From contig JBFYZH010000015.1 in the NCBI GenBank assembly GCA_041309605.1, positions 1-17,440 of the forward strand: a DNA stretch of 17,440 nt, in the 5' to 3' direction. The notes beneath the pieces are model-generated. The model made no database searches, was not told the origin of the DNA, and saw only the letters and a program-made list of their open reading frames with translations. This DNA comes from JALOPX01 sp041309605. GTDB lineage: Bacteria > Krumholzibacteriota > Krumholzibacteriia > Krumholzibacteriales > Krumholzibacteriaceae. The position numbers were made by a program, and so were the translations under genes. The stretch's first letter is position 1. Every line of letters begins with the position of its first letter. Of this stretch, positions 8,001-14,923 are shown piece by piece.

Positions 8001-8609
8001 GATTTTCTCGAGTCGCAGAAGCAGGACCTTGTAAAGGCCAAGAGCGAACTGGAAGAGGCTATCACGAAAATAAACAAGAAGGCGAGAAGCCTTTTCCTGG
8101 AAACCTTCAACGCGGTCAAGGGATATTTCAGCGGGATCTTCGAGGTCCTTTTCGAAGGAGGGGAGGCATCGCTCGACCTGAGCGAAGGAAGCGATCCGCT
8201 GGAGGCGGATATCATAATATCCGCCAGGCCGAAAGGGAAGAGGTTGCAGGATATATCCCTTCTCTCCGGCGGTGAAAGAGCCCTTACGGCGATGGCTCTT
8301 CTTTTCGCGCTGTACAGGGCAAAACCAAGTCCGTTCTGCATCTTCGACGAAGTCGACGCGCCGCTCGACGATGCAAACATCCAGAGGTTCGTGAGGATGC
8401 TGGACAGGTTTTCGCATGACACGCAGTTTATAATCATCACTCACAACAAGAGAACCATGGAGGCGGCCCAGTCCCTTTTCGGCGTCACGATGGAACAGAA
8501 GGGCGTTTCGAAGGTCGTTTCGGTCAACCTGGCCGAAATAGAAGACGTGCTTGAGAACCGAAGGTCGCCCGGGATGGCCATGGCCGAGACCCAGGTATCC
8601 TCCAACTAG
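5004..8609 (+). CDS. smc: Chromosome partition protein SMC
   Basis: SMC is the ATPase of the bacterial condensin complex and acts with ScpA and ScpB to compact and segregate the chromosome. The GTG start has GGAGG (4990-4994) 9 bases upstream and gives 1201 aa, the normal size. The N-terminal head starts LSRLEMTGFKSF and has Walker A GPNGCGKTN (31-39). Two long charged coiled coils (about 165-500 and 690-1030) flank a hinge (about 505-680) containing GPLAEIL, YRPALEAVLGG and GGVRFFV. The C-terminal head has the ABC signature LSGGE (1087-1091) and Walker B CIFDEVDAPLDDAN with Asp1115 and Glu1116, then IIITHNKRTMEAA. All ATPase motifs are present. Walker A has Cys and Thr where most SMCs have Ser and Ser. 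No scpA or scpB is in the window. The gap of 37 bases after the SPOR gene and 15-base gap to ftsY suggest a shared transcript. Confidence 0.97.
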   Translation: MSLSRLEMTGFKSFMSPVSLDFREGITAILGPNGCGKTNVVDAVRWVLGEQSARQLRSSKMENVIFNGTEIHKPLGYAVVNMTINNERGVFPLDYSEITITRKVYRSGISEYFINKAPCRLKDIRELFADTGTGSHSYAVIEQEMVEYVLNDAHGERRNMFEEASGIVKYRMRREEALRKLKLTESDLVRLEDILDELGKNVRSLQYQVGKTRRYRTISERIREWGLIRLRAALSGFLVQKREAEAELVKSTGVSREGDSSLDAYQQQVEEEKIRLVEYERRNTDLQNQRYEVRRRIQSSEEKVIQYTERGGEAGRKIERALLEIEEAGNRLLKISERINGVRVEEEVTSERITEEKEALKTLGGRFEEVSMRIERLQSELIDLKQTQLDFLQDQVRVKSSQEHYEIVLRELDERSSGMRERIVSLEGEIGGLFARKNERGSEFALVQESLSGLEREREISSKRHEEVDAGLSRRESSLAGMKTELAKLISRHELYLRMKENFEGFPGGARHVLKKGDSHVRGPLAEILRTSEKYRPALEAVLGGMADGVVVDSMSGAMQLISELSLNRLGGVRFFVEEVDAPGAGGHPGEIAGFVGRLSDFVEVDGSRRPMADNLLGGTLVFETADQAMAFIASGAGREFGAVALSGIYFCSGKGIYYSGAPGEEISLLGRTEEIGRMKDAISALQAETAAEEKRCGEERREKEDLRSRMTDLDNRISMTRKDVAGKREILQEIERDYIMKKEKCSLLMKSLDEIENSRVETMSKLEEARLALAMRQGTGDHSGSARIEMELAEQIKEKTDLETALTEKKIRLASLHGIIDKQREEIRGLGEMEKQFGGIVAQRTEEISASREESSKLVSLVAEERESVRGLIDQERSFQEEIDALLGILEEKRSLITGMESDLKARRAERERIFNLINEVKIRLSTIDTRMRDLVEKAREVFDADLGCYLAGVEVPLTVEEQSITSEMLENEKRKLDSLGPVNLGAIEEYEEKKERLDFLESQKQDLVKAKSELEEAITKINKKARSLFLETFNAVKGYFSGIFEVLFEGGEASLDLSEGSDPLEADIIISARPKGKRLQDISLLSGGERALTAMALLFALYRAKPSPFCIFDEVDAPLDDANIQRFVRMLDRFSHDTQFIIITHNKRTMEAAQSLFGVTMEQKGVSKVVSVNLAEIEDVLENRRSPGMAMAETQVSSN

Positions 8610-8624
8610 GGAAGCGTGTGGCCG

Positions 8625-9521
8625 ATGCTCAAGTTCGTCAACGGGCTGCGCAGAACGAAGGAACACCTGCTCGAACCGCTGCAGGGTCTGTTCTCGTCCG
8701 GAAAACTCGGTGACGACGGCGTCGAAGAGCTCGAAGCGATTCTTTTTTCGGCCGATATCGGCGTCGAAGCGACCGAAAGGATCGTCGAAAGGGTGAAGGA
8801 AAGGGAGCGGAAAGGGGACGGCAGGGGGCAGGATTATCTTTCGCTGGTAGCCGTCGAACTGTTGTCCATAATGAATGAGGTCCCTCCTTACAGAGCCCCC
8901 GCGGGAAAACCCAGAGTCATTGTGGTCGTGGGAGTCAACGGGGTCGGGAAGACATCGACCATCGGCAAGCTTGCCGCGAGGTTGAAGTCTGAAGGCGACA
9001 CCGTTCTGCTCGCCGCCTGCGATACCTTCAGGGCGGCGGCCATAGACCAGCTGGAATTATGGGCCGAGAGGACCAGGGTCCCGGTTGTAAGGCAGAAGAT
9101 GGGTTCCGATCCGGCCGCCGTCGCTTTCGACGCGGTGACTTCCGCCAGGGCGAAGGGCATCGGCACGGTCATTGTCGATACGGCCGGAAGGCTTCACACA
9201 AGGGTCAACCTGATGGAGGAGCTCCTGAAAATCTTCAGGGTTCTCTCGGGCCGGATGGAAGGTGCAGGGCTCGAAGCCTGGCTCGTGCTGGATGCGAATT
9301 CCGGTCAGAACAGCCTCAGACAGGCCGAAGTCTTCGTTCGTGAGCTGCCCGTCACCGGGATCGTCCTTGCCAAACTGGACAGCACCGCAAAGGGCGGTAT
9401 CGTGATCCAGATTCAGAAGGAACTGGGCGTCCCCGTGCTCTACGCGGGGACAGGCGAAGGGATCGACGATCTCGAGCCTTTCGACCACGGGGCTTTTGTT
9501 CGGGCCCTGCTGACCGAATAG
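8625..9521 (+). CDS. ftsY: Signal recognition particle receptor FtsY
   Basis: FtsY is the membrane-associated SRP GTPase that receives ribosome-nascent chain complexes bound to Ffh and hands them to SecYEG. The 298 aa from ATG 8625 contain a short N domain with FVNGLRRTKEHLLEPLQGLF, then the NG GTPase: G1 GVNGVGKTS (103-111), TIGKLAARLK, DTFRAAAIDQL, G3 VDTAGRLHT, G4 LAKLDSTAKGG, and the C-terminal GTGEGIDDLEPFDHGAFVRALL. The acidic A domain found in E. coli FtsY is absent, as in many bacteria. A GTG at 8616 would add three residues, but AGGGAAG (8608-8614) is better spaced for ATG 8625. The gene follows smc directly, an order seen in many bacteria. DTFRAAAIDQL and the missing M domain separate it from Ffh. 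Confidence 0.96.
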   Translation: MLKFVNGLRRTKEHLLEPLQGLFSSGKLGDDGVEELEAILFSADIGVEATERIVERVKERERKGDGRGQDYLSLVAVELLSIMNEVPPYRAPAGKPRVIVVVGVNGVGKTSTIGKLAARLKSEGDTVLLAACDTFRAAAIDQLELWAERTRVPVVRQKMGSDPAAVAFDAVTSARAKGIGTVIVDTAGRLHTRVNLMEELLKIFRVLSGRMEGAGLEAWLVLDANSGQNSLRQAEVFVRELPVTGIVLAKLDSTAKGGIVIQIQKELGVPVLYAGTGEGIDDLEPFDHGAFVRALLTE

Positions 9522-9538
9522 ATTCTCCGGTCTTAAAC

Positions 9539-9583
9539 CCGCGCGGCGCCGAATCCGCGGACATCCGATCACCTCTTTTTTTT
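9539..9583 (+). terminator. Weak candidate terminator after ftsY
   Basis: The 145-base gap after ftsY has a GC-rich dyad, CCGCG (9539-9543) with CGCGG (9556-9560), or alternatively CGCGG (9542-9546) with CCGCG (9555-9559). A run of eight T follows at 9576-9583. The T run is about 16 bases from the stem, so this is not a classic intrinsic terminator. The rest of the gap (9584-9655) shows no promoter I can support. Confidence 0.25.
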
Positions 9584-9666
9584 GTTAAGCCGCACGCCGA
9601 TGCTTCCGAAAAGATATCAGAGGCCGGATTACATGCGCGCTCGGGATCCACTGCAGAGGTGACACG

Positions 9667-11133
9667 ATGAATGGTCTTTTACACATGAAATCGATCAAAT
9701 CGAGACTGATCCTTTCAACCTTTGTCGTCGTCATGCTCGTGACAGCCATACAGGGCATTTACCAGGAGATCCATTACCGCAAGATGACCATCGACGATCT
9801 CGAGGCAAAAATGCTCGATATCAGCAGGATCATAGCCTTCAACATCTCGGCAAGCCTCGAGTTCAGCGACTACGAGGCGACGATGGAAACCCTGAAGTCC
9901 CTGAAGGAGATGCAGGAATTCACGGCTATATCGATATACGATTCCGATGGGAAGGCGGTGGCGACCTTCGCCGCCGACGAAAGTGAAAAAGCCGTTCCCC
10001 TTGAAAAGATACCCGAAGGCGAAGAGGTCAGGGTCCAGAGAAGCAAAGACGGGTTCTATATCTACAGGACGGTCCTTATGGACGATAAGTTCCTCGGGTC
10101 AATCGCAGTCGAAACTTCCTTCTGGCGCGTCAACCAGGTCCTGAGAAACAACAGGGTTTTCAACCTGGCGACACTTGGAGTTTTCGCCGTCGTGCTCACG
10201 CTTTTTTCGTTCATCACGGCAAACGCCATAATAAGGCCGATCCTGAAACTGCGCGATTTCGCCCAGACCCTCGCTCTCGGAGATTTCACGGCGCGCATGG
10301 ATGTGACCGGAGACGACGAGCTCGGTGAACTGACCAGCTCGATAAATATCATGGCGAACGACATGAGCCTGGCGCTCCAGCAGGTGATAGACGCCAGTAA
10401 AAAGGTGGCCGATACTTCGTCGAGACTTTCGAGCACCTCGCAGCACGTAACAACGACAACCGAGGAGATCAGCGTAAATACGAGGCAGATCACGCAGAAT
10501 TCGATCACCGCGGCGAAGAGGTCGAAGCAGGCCATGGATTCGGCGTACAACGGGGAGAACGTGGTGAAGGGCGCGGTGAACGGAATGAACCGGATATCCC
10601 AGAAGATAGACGAATCCGCCTCGAAGATGGAGGAGCTTGGAAGGAGTTCGAAGGAGATAGACGTGATCATCAACGTTATTGACGAGATCGCCGACCAGAC
10701 GAACCTTCTGGCTCTCAACGCGGCAATCGAGGCGGCGAGGGCCGGCGAGCAGGGGAAGGGATTCTCCGTCGTGGCGGACGAGATCAGGAAGCTGGCCGAA
10801 CGCACGGTAAAGGCCACCAAGGAGATATCGGCCAAGATAACGACGATACAGGAAGATTCGAGGCAGATGATCGCCTCCATGAAGGAAAACGTCGAAGAGG
10901 TGAAGAAGGGGTCCGACCTCGCCAACCAGGCCGGTTCGGCCCTGAGCGAGATTCGCGAACTGATCACCGGCAGCAGCGACATGATCCAGCAGATCGCCGA
11001 CGCCGCGAGCGAGCACATGACGGTCACCGAGAGCATGACCAACAGCGTCGAAGAGACCATGCGGGAAGCCCAGGAACTGGATCAGATGGCGGAAAGCCTG
11101 CAACAGCTCGTCGGCAGGTTCCGGATACTGTAA
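9667..11133 (+). CDS. Methyl-accepting chemotaxis protein with a short extracytoplasmic sensor
   Basis: This is a transmembrane receptor that would signal to CheA/CheW. It has 488 aa: TM1 (about 13-32), an extracytoplasmic domain (33-165), TM2 (166-187), HAMP (188-240, RPILKLRDFAQTLALGDFTARM then DDELGELTSSIN) and a long helical signalling domain. The hairpin tip is the conserved EIADQTNLLALNAAIEAARAGEQGKGFSVVADEIRKLAERT stretch (from about 340). The sensor block with DLEAKMLDISRIIAFNISASL, ETLKSLKEM, and AISIYDSDGKAVATF resembles the CHASE8-type periplasmic domain. There is no C-terminal CheR-binding pentapeptide; the protein ends VGRFRIL. GAGGTGA (9656-9662) is 4 bases before the ATG; Met7 is an alternative start. 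No che or flagellar gene lies nearby, so its ligand and its output are unknown. Confidence 0.93.
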   Translation: MNGLLHMKSIKSRLILSTFVVVMLVTAIQGIYQEIHYRKMTIDDLEAKMLDISRIIAFNISASLEFSDYEATMETLKSLKEMQEFTAISIYDSDGKAVATFAADESEKAVPLEKIPEGEEVRVQRSKDGFYIYRTVLMDDKFLGSIAVETSFWRVNQVLRNNRVFNLATLGVFAVVLTLFSFITANAIIRPILKLRDFAQTLALGDFTARMDVTGDDELGELTSSINIMANDMSLALQQVIDASKKVADTSSRLSSTSQHVTTTTEEISVNTRQITQNSITAAKRSKQAMDSAYNGENVVKGAVNGMNRISQKIDESASKMEELGRSSKEIDVIINVIDEIADQTNLLALNAAIEAARAGEQGKGFSVVADEIRKLAERTVKATKEISAKITTIQEDSRQMIASMKENVEEVKKGSDLANQAGSALSEIRELITGSSDMIQQIADAASEHMTVTESMTNSVEETMREAQELDQMAESLQQLVGRFRIL

Positions 11134-11146
11134 AGTCACATCTCCC

Positions 11147-11174
11147 TTGACAGCCCCCCGAATATTCCTATAAT
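11147..11174 (+). promoter_or_regulatory. Consensus sigma-70 promoter of the riboflavin operon
   Basis: TTGACA (11147-11152) and TATAAT (11169-11174) are both perfect matches to the consensus, with a 16-base spacer. Transcription should begin near 11181-11183, just upstream of the FMN riboswitch. The -35 box lies 13 bases after the stop of the chemotaxis gene, with no terminator between them. Confidence 0.85.
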
Positions 11175-11187
11175 TGATGGTATGGAA

Positions 11188-11203
11188 ATGGCGTTTCCGC
11201 CAT
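11188..11203 (+). repeat. Perfect hairpin at the 5' end of the riboflavin leader RNA
   Basis: ATGGCG (11188-11193), loop TTTC and CGCCAT (11198-11203) form a perfect 6-base-pair stem. It begins about 6 bases after the predicted transcription start and ends 6 bases before the riboswitch P1 stem. It could protect the 5' end of the RNA; that role is inference. Confidence 0.5.
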
Positions 11204-11209
11204 CTCCTG

Positions 11210-11326
11210 AACCTTCGGGGCGGGGTGAGATTCCCCACCGGCGGTGAAAGTCCGCGAATGGACGCGCAGTCCACTGATCCGGTGAAATCCCGGTACCGAC
11301 AGTTACAGTCTGGATGGGAGAAGGTT
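11210..11326 (+). ncRNA. FMN riboswitch (RFN element)
   Basis: This is the leader aptamer that binds flavin mononucleotide and lowers expression of riboflavin genes. P1 is AACCTTC (11210-11216) with GAAGGTT (11320-11326). Conserved RFN blocks are present in order: GGGGTGAGATTCCCCACCGG, CGGTGAAAGTCCGCGA, a GGAC/GTCC stem, CCGGTGAAATCCCGGTACCGAC, ACAGTTACAGTCTGG and ATGGGAGAAGG. The location directly between a strong promoter and ribD fits its known role. Confidence 0.96.
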
Positions 11327-11431
11327 TCAGAACCTCTTCGCGCGTTCATGCTTTCCCGTGTGGCGCCTCCCTTCGTATCTACCCGGAAGTTCGACAGTGG
11401 GAATGATCAGGGCGATACGGGCCCGGGGGAG
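11320..11431 (+). promoter_or_regulatory. Putative expression platform of the FMN riboswitch
   Basis: The 3' strand of P1 can instead fold onto downstream bases: AGGTT (11322-11326), loop TCAG, AACCT (11331-11335). That hairpin and P1 exclude each other. There is no run of four or more T up to the ribD start, so intrinsic termination is unlikely. CTCCC (11367-11371) can pair with GGGAG (11427-11431), part of the ribD ribosome binding site, which suggests control of translation. The pairing was judged by eye, without folding energies. Confidence 0.45.
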
Positions 11432-11441
11432 CCGGTGCGGC

Positions 11442-12578
11442 GTGACCGACGACGAAAAATTCGTGGCGAGGGCGATCGAACTGGCGGGTAAGGCGACGGG
11501 AAGGACATTTCCTAATCCCCTCGTCGGGGCGGTGATAGTGTCAGGCGGCAAGGTGGCCGGCGAAGGATTCCATGCGCGCGCCGGAAACCCGCACGCCGAG
11601 ATCGAAGCCATCGCGAGGGCCTCCCAAAAAACTAAGGGAGCGACATTGTACCTCAACCTGGAACCTTGCTGCCATTACGGAAAGACGCCTCCCTGCACCG
11701 AGGCGATCGTCGGAGCCGGCATATCAAGGGTCGTTTTCGGCATACACGATCCGGACGTGAAGGTCAGGGGACGCGGCGCGCGCCTGTTGCGGAAGGATCG
11801 CGTGGAGGTGGAAGCCGGGGTCCTTGCCCCGGAGGCCCTGGAACGCAACATGCCTTATGTGCACTGGAAACTTACGGGAAGGCCCTTCATCGCGCTGAAG
11901 CTGGCCCTGACACTCGACGGCAGGATTGCCGCCGCGGGCCGGCGCCGGATAACAGGGGATAAATCCAGGGAATATGTACATTATCTCAGGGCGGTTATGG
12001 AATCGATCGCCATAGGGTCGGGCACCCTCGAAGCCGACGATCCCGAGCTCGACAGGCGTTTCTATGACACATCGATGGAGCCGCCGGTCAGGATGGTCTT
12101 CGATTCGTCCCTGTCTTTTCCCGAAAAGCACAGGTGGCTCGTGGCCGGAGAAAGGGTCCTTCTGTTCTGCGCAGATGGGGCGGACGCCGAAAAGAAAAAA
12201 AGACTCGAGCATCTCGGAGCCGAGGTGTACGCGCTGCCGGCCGGCAACGGCATGGTGGACCTCGATCGATGGGTGGACGTGCTCGCCGGGCTCGGCATTT
12301 CTTCGGTCCTGGTCGAAGGTGGCGGAAAGGTGGCCTCGAATTTGTTGAGAAAAGGGATTTTCGACAGGCTTATCCTTTTTCACGCTCCGCTTTTCGGCGC
12401 GGCGGGGGCGCCCGACTGGTACAGGGAGGTCGAAGAGCCGTCGTGGATGGCCGGAGACGGGCTGGCCCTGGTTCGCTGCGAGAGGGCGGGCGACGATATC
12501 GTCTCGGTCTACGACAGGAGTAACCTGTCTAAATACGGGGATATGCTGGCCCTTATGGGCCGGATGGGGAGTGACTGA
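11442..12578 (+). CDS. ribD: Bifunctional pyrimidine deaminase/reductase RibD
   Basis: RibD carries out the second and third steps of riboflavin synthesis: deamination of the pyrimidine from GTP cyclohydrolase II, then NADPH reduction of the ribose. The N-terminal deaminase has zinc motifs HAE (51-53) and PCCHYGKTPPC with Cys76 and Cys85. The reductase (about 146-360) has RPFIALKLALTLDGRIA, SIAIGSGTLEADDPELDRR, and VLVEGGGKVASNLLRKGIFDRL. The GTG start at 11442 gives MTDDEKFVARAIELA, the usual beginning, and has GGGGGAG (11425-11431) upstream. The frame stays open back to 11358, but that stretch belongs to the riboswitch platform. The product is 378 aa. Where most RibD reductases read S-x-WIT, this one has RRIT, a small deviation. 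The stop overlaps the ribE start by one base (TGATG), so translation is probably coupled. Confidence 0.96.
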   Translation: MTDDEKFVARAIELAGKATGRTFPNPLVGAVIVSGGKVAGEGFHARAGNPHAEIEAIARASQKTKGATLYLNLEPCCHYGKTPPCTEAIVGAGISRVVFGIHDPDVKVRGRGARLLRKDRVEVEAGVLAPEALERNMPYVHWKLTGRPFIALKLALTLDGRIAAAGRRRITGDKSREYVHYLRAVMESIAIGSGTLEADDPELDRRFYDTSMEPPVRMVFDSSLSFPEKHRWLVAGERVLLFCADGADAEKKKRLEHLGAEVYALPAGNGMVDLDRWVDVLAGLGISSVLVEGGGKVASNLLRKGIFDRLILFHAPLFGAAGAPDWYREVEEPSWMAGDGLALVRCERAGDDIVSVYDRSNLSKYGDMLALMGRMGSD

Positions 12579-13156
12579 TGTTTACGGGATTGGTCGAAGA
12601 AGTCGGCAGGGTCGTATCGCTGAGGAGAAGATCGACGGGGGCGGAACTGGTCGTGAGCGCGGGGTTTGACGCTCTCGATACCGGCGAAAGCATCGCGGTC
12701 AACGGCGTATGCCAGACCGTGAGGCGTTTCGGCGACGCGACATTCTCATGCGACGTCCTGCCCGAGACGTTGAGGGTGACAAACCTCGGAGATCTCAGGC
12801 CCGGAATCGGCGTAAACCTGGAGAGGGCCCTGAGGGTGGCGGACAGGATGGGAGGACACGTGGTGAACGGCCATATAGACGGATGTGGAACGATATTGTC
12901 GGTGAAACGCAGCCCGCTGAGCATCGAGATATCGATTGATCCCGATATAGGGCTTTACATGGTCTCAAAATGTCCGGTTGCCGTGGACGGGATAAGCCTT
13001 ACGGTCGGTCCCGATCCTTCGAGAGACAGGTTCACCGTTTTCGTCATCCCGCACACGATGGAAAACACCAATCTCAGGGACGCCGCGCCCGGCAGGAAGG
13101 TGAACATAGAGGCGGATATTCTGGCAAAATATATTCATAAATTCACTCGTCGTTGA
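12578..13156 (+). CDS. ribE: Riboflavin synthase, alpha subunit
   Basis: This enzyme dismutates two molecules of 6,7-dimethyl-8-ribityllumazine to riboflavin and the pyrimidine precursor. It has the two lumazine-binding repeats. The first begins MFTGLVEEVGRV and has SIAVNGVCQTV and VLPETLRVTNLGDL with VNLERAL. The second begins GGHVVNGHIDGCGTI and has CPVAVDGISLTV and HTMENTNLRDA with VNIEADILAKYI. At 192 aa it is slightly shorter than many (200-220), but both repeats look whole. The ATG overlaps the ribD stop by one base. Symbol note: some genomes use ribC for the alpha subunit. Confidence 0.96.
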   Translation: MFTGLVEEVGRVVSLRRRSTGAELVVSAGFDALDTGESIAVNGVCQTVRRFGDATFSCDVLPETLRVTNLGDLRPGIGVNLERALRVADRMGGHVVNGHIDGCGTILSVKRSPLSIEISIDPDIGLYMVSKCPVAVDGISLTVGPDPSRDRFTVFVIPHTMENTNLRDAAPGRKVNIEADILAKYIHKFTRR

Positions 13157-13200
13157 ATCACCCGTCACCCGTTGGACGCGATGCAAGGGGTGGATCCGAA

Positions 13201-14427
13201 GTGAGCAGTATCTGTACGCTGGAGGAAGCGCTCGAGGACATTCGAAACGGAAAGATGGTCATCGTAATAGATGACGAAGGCAGGGAGAACGAGGGGGACC
13301 TGATCATGGCCGCCGAGAAGGTGGAGGCGGACGATATAAATTTCATAACCAGGTACGCGCGGGGACTGATCTGCGTGGCTCTTCTCGGAGAGAGGCTGGA
13401 CCATCTCAGGCTCGGGATGATGGTCCAGGACAACACCGCGAGAATGAATACAAACTTCACGGTTTCAGTCGACGCCGTGCACGGCACCACCACGGGAATA
13501 TCGGCGTATGACAGGGCGACGACGGCCAGAGCACTGATAGATCCGAAAACGAAACCGGAGGATCTCGCGCGCCCGGGGCACATATTTCCCCTGAGGGCGG
13601 TCGACGGCGGCGTGCTTCGCCGTGCGGGCCACACGGAGGCGACGGTGGACCTCGCGCGCCTCGCCGGGCTGATGCCGGGGGGCCTTCTGTGCGAGATACT
13701 GGCCGATGACGGCACGATGGCCCGGGTTCCCGAACTGGAGGCATTCGCCGGAAAATACGACCTGAAGATACTGACCATAACCGACCTTATAGCATACAGG
13801 CGCAGGAAGGAGAAACTTGTTCGGAAGGTGGCTGACGCGAGCCTGCCGACGAAGTTCGGGGAATTCAGGCTTCTCGCTTACGAAGGGATAGTCGACGGTT
13901 CTGAAAGCGTCGCCCTTGTCATGGGGGAGCCCTGGAAAGACGAGGCGGCCCTGGTAAGGGTCCATTCACAGTGCCTGACAGGCGACGTTTTTCATTCGAT
14001 GAGATGCGACTGCGGAGACCAGCTCGAGTCGGCCCTGCGCATGATCGCCAGGGAAAAGAGCGGAGTATTCCTTTACATAGAGCAGGAGGGGCGCGGAATA
14101 GGGCTCATGAACAAGGTCAGGGCCTACGCGCTGCAGGACAGGGGAAGGGACACGGTTCAGGCGAACGAGGATCTCGGATTCCCGGCGGACCTGAGGGATT
14201 ACGGCACGGGAGCCCAGATACTCGCGGATCTCGGATTGCACAAGATCAGGCTCCTGACCAACAATCCCAAGAAAATCATCGGCCTCAAGGCGTACGGCCT
14301 GGAAGTGGTGGAGCGTGTCTCCATAGAGATAGAGCCGAACAAGCAGAATGTGAAGTATCTCTCGACAAAACGTGATAAGCTGGGTCACCTTTTCGGGGAG
14401 CTTGACGGAGCTGTGCGGGGTGAATGA
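13201..14427 (+). CDS. ribBA: Bifunctional 3,4-dihydroxy-2-butanone-4-phosphate synthase / GTP cyclohydrolase II
   Basis: This protein makes both precursors of the pathway. The N-terminal RibB half (about 1-205) converts ribulose-5-phosphate; it shows DDEGRENEGDLIMAAE (24-39), TGISAYDRATTARAL and RPGHIFPLRAVDGGVLRRAGHTEA. The C-terminal RibA half (about 210-408) opens the GTP imidazole ring; its zinc cysteines are Cys258, Cys269 and Cys271 in a C-x10-C-x-C spacing, followed by EQEGRGIGLMNKVRAYALQD, TVQANEDLGF and LLTNNPKK. Both halves keep their key residues, so both activities are expected. GTG 13201 is preferred because it gives the usual MSSICTLEEALEDIRNGK start and has AAGGGG (13185-13190) upstream. 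The frame is open back to a TTG at 13153 that overlaps the ribE stop, which would add 16 unusual residues. The gap to ribE is 44 bases. Confidence 0.96.
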   Translation: MSSICTLEEALEDIRNGKMVIVIDDEGRENEGDLIMAAEKVEADDINFITRYARGLICVALLGERLDHLRLGMMVQDNTARMNTNFTVSVDAVHGTTTGISAYDRATTARALIDPKTKPEDLARPGHIFPLRAVDGGVLRRAGHTEATVDLARLAGLMPGGLLCEILADDGTMARVPELEAFAGKYDLKILTITDLIAYRRRKEKLVRKVADASLPTKFGEFRLLAYEGIVDGSESVALVMGEPWKDEAALVRVHSQCLTGDVFHSMRCDCGDQLESALRMIAREKSGVFLYIEQEGRGIGLMNKVRAYALQDRGRDTVQANEDLGFPADLRDYGTGAQILADLGLHKIRLLTNNPKKIIGLKAYGLEVVERVSIEIEPNKQNVKYLSTKRDKLGHLFGELDGAVRGE

Positions 14428-14452
14428 AGTGAACGATTCGAAAGGAGAAAGA

Positions 14453-14923
14453 ATGGTGGAGGAAATCACCGGCCGGCTTATCGGGGCCGGCATGAGTTTC
14501 GCGATCGTCGTGGGAAGATTCAACGAGCTCATCACCGACAACCTTCTGAGCGGAGCGATCGACTGCCTGAAACGTCATGGCGTGTCGGAAGGGGATATCA
14601 GGGTTTACCGCGTGCCTGGAGCGTTCGAGATCCCCCAGGCTGCCGCGCGAATAGTGGGCGCCGGCGCTGACGCGGTAATATGCGTCGGTTCCCTGATAAG
14701 GGGAAGCACCTCCCACTTCGATATTCTGGCGAGCCAGATCGTGAAGGATATTTCCGGAGTGGCCATGAGATCCGGAAAACCGGTCACGTTCGGAATAATC
14801 ACGGCCGACACGCAGGAGCAGGCGCTGGAGAGAGCGGGGAGCAAGGCGGGAAACAAGGGCTGGCAAGCCGCCCTTTCGGCCCTGGAGATGGCGAGCCTCT
14901 GGAAAGAGACAGAGGATAAATGA
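14453..14923 (+). CDS. ribH: 6,7-dimethyl-8-ribityllumazine synthase
   Basis: RibH condenses the pyrimidine from RibD (after dephosphorylation) with dihydroxybutanone phosphate from RibBA to give lumazine, the substrate of RibE; it usually forms pentamers or 60-subunit shells. The 156 aa contain FAIVVGRFNELITDNLL, VPGAFEIPQAA, VGSLIRGSTSHFD with the catalytic His88, FGIITADTQEQALERAG and KAGNKGWQAALSALEM. ATG 14453 has AAAGGAG (14441-14447) at 5 bases. Upstream in-frame GTG codons at 14429 and 14372 are rejected as they lie before that site or within ribBA. The stop overlaps the nusB start (ATGA). Confidence 0.96.
   Translation: MVEEITGRLIGAGMSFAIVVGRFNELITDNLLSGAIDCLKRHGVSEGDIRVYRVPGAFEIPQAAARIVGAGADAVICVGSLIRGSTSHFDILASQIVKDISGVAMRSGKPVTFGIITADTQEQALERAGSKAGNKGWQAALSALEMASLWKETEDK

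Noticed and set aside
9534..9553. Possible sigma-28 flagellar promoter before the chemoreceptor (TAAA then GCCGAA)
   Set aside because: The spacer is about 10 bases, whereas sigma-28 promoters need about 15.
10099..11349. Minus-strand open frame of 416 codons over the chemoreceptor and riboswitch
   Set aside because: It crosses the conserved RFN element and the receptor signalling domain, both clearly functional on the plus strand.
11174..11491. Plus-strand open frame of 105 codons across the riboswitch
   Set aside because: It covers the FMN aptamer and overlaps ribD in another frame; the conserved RNA explains the sequence.
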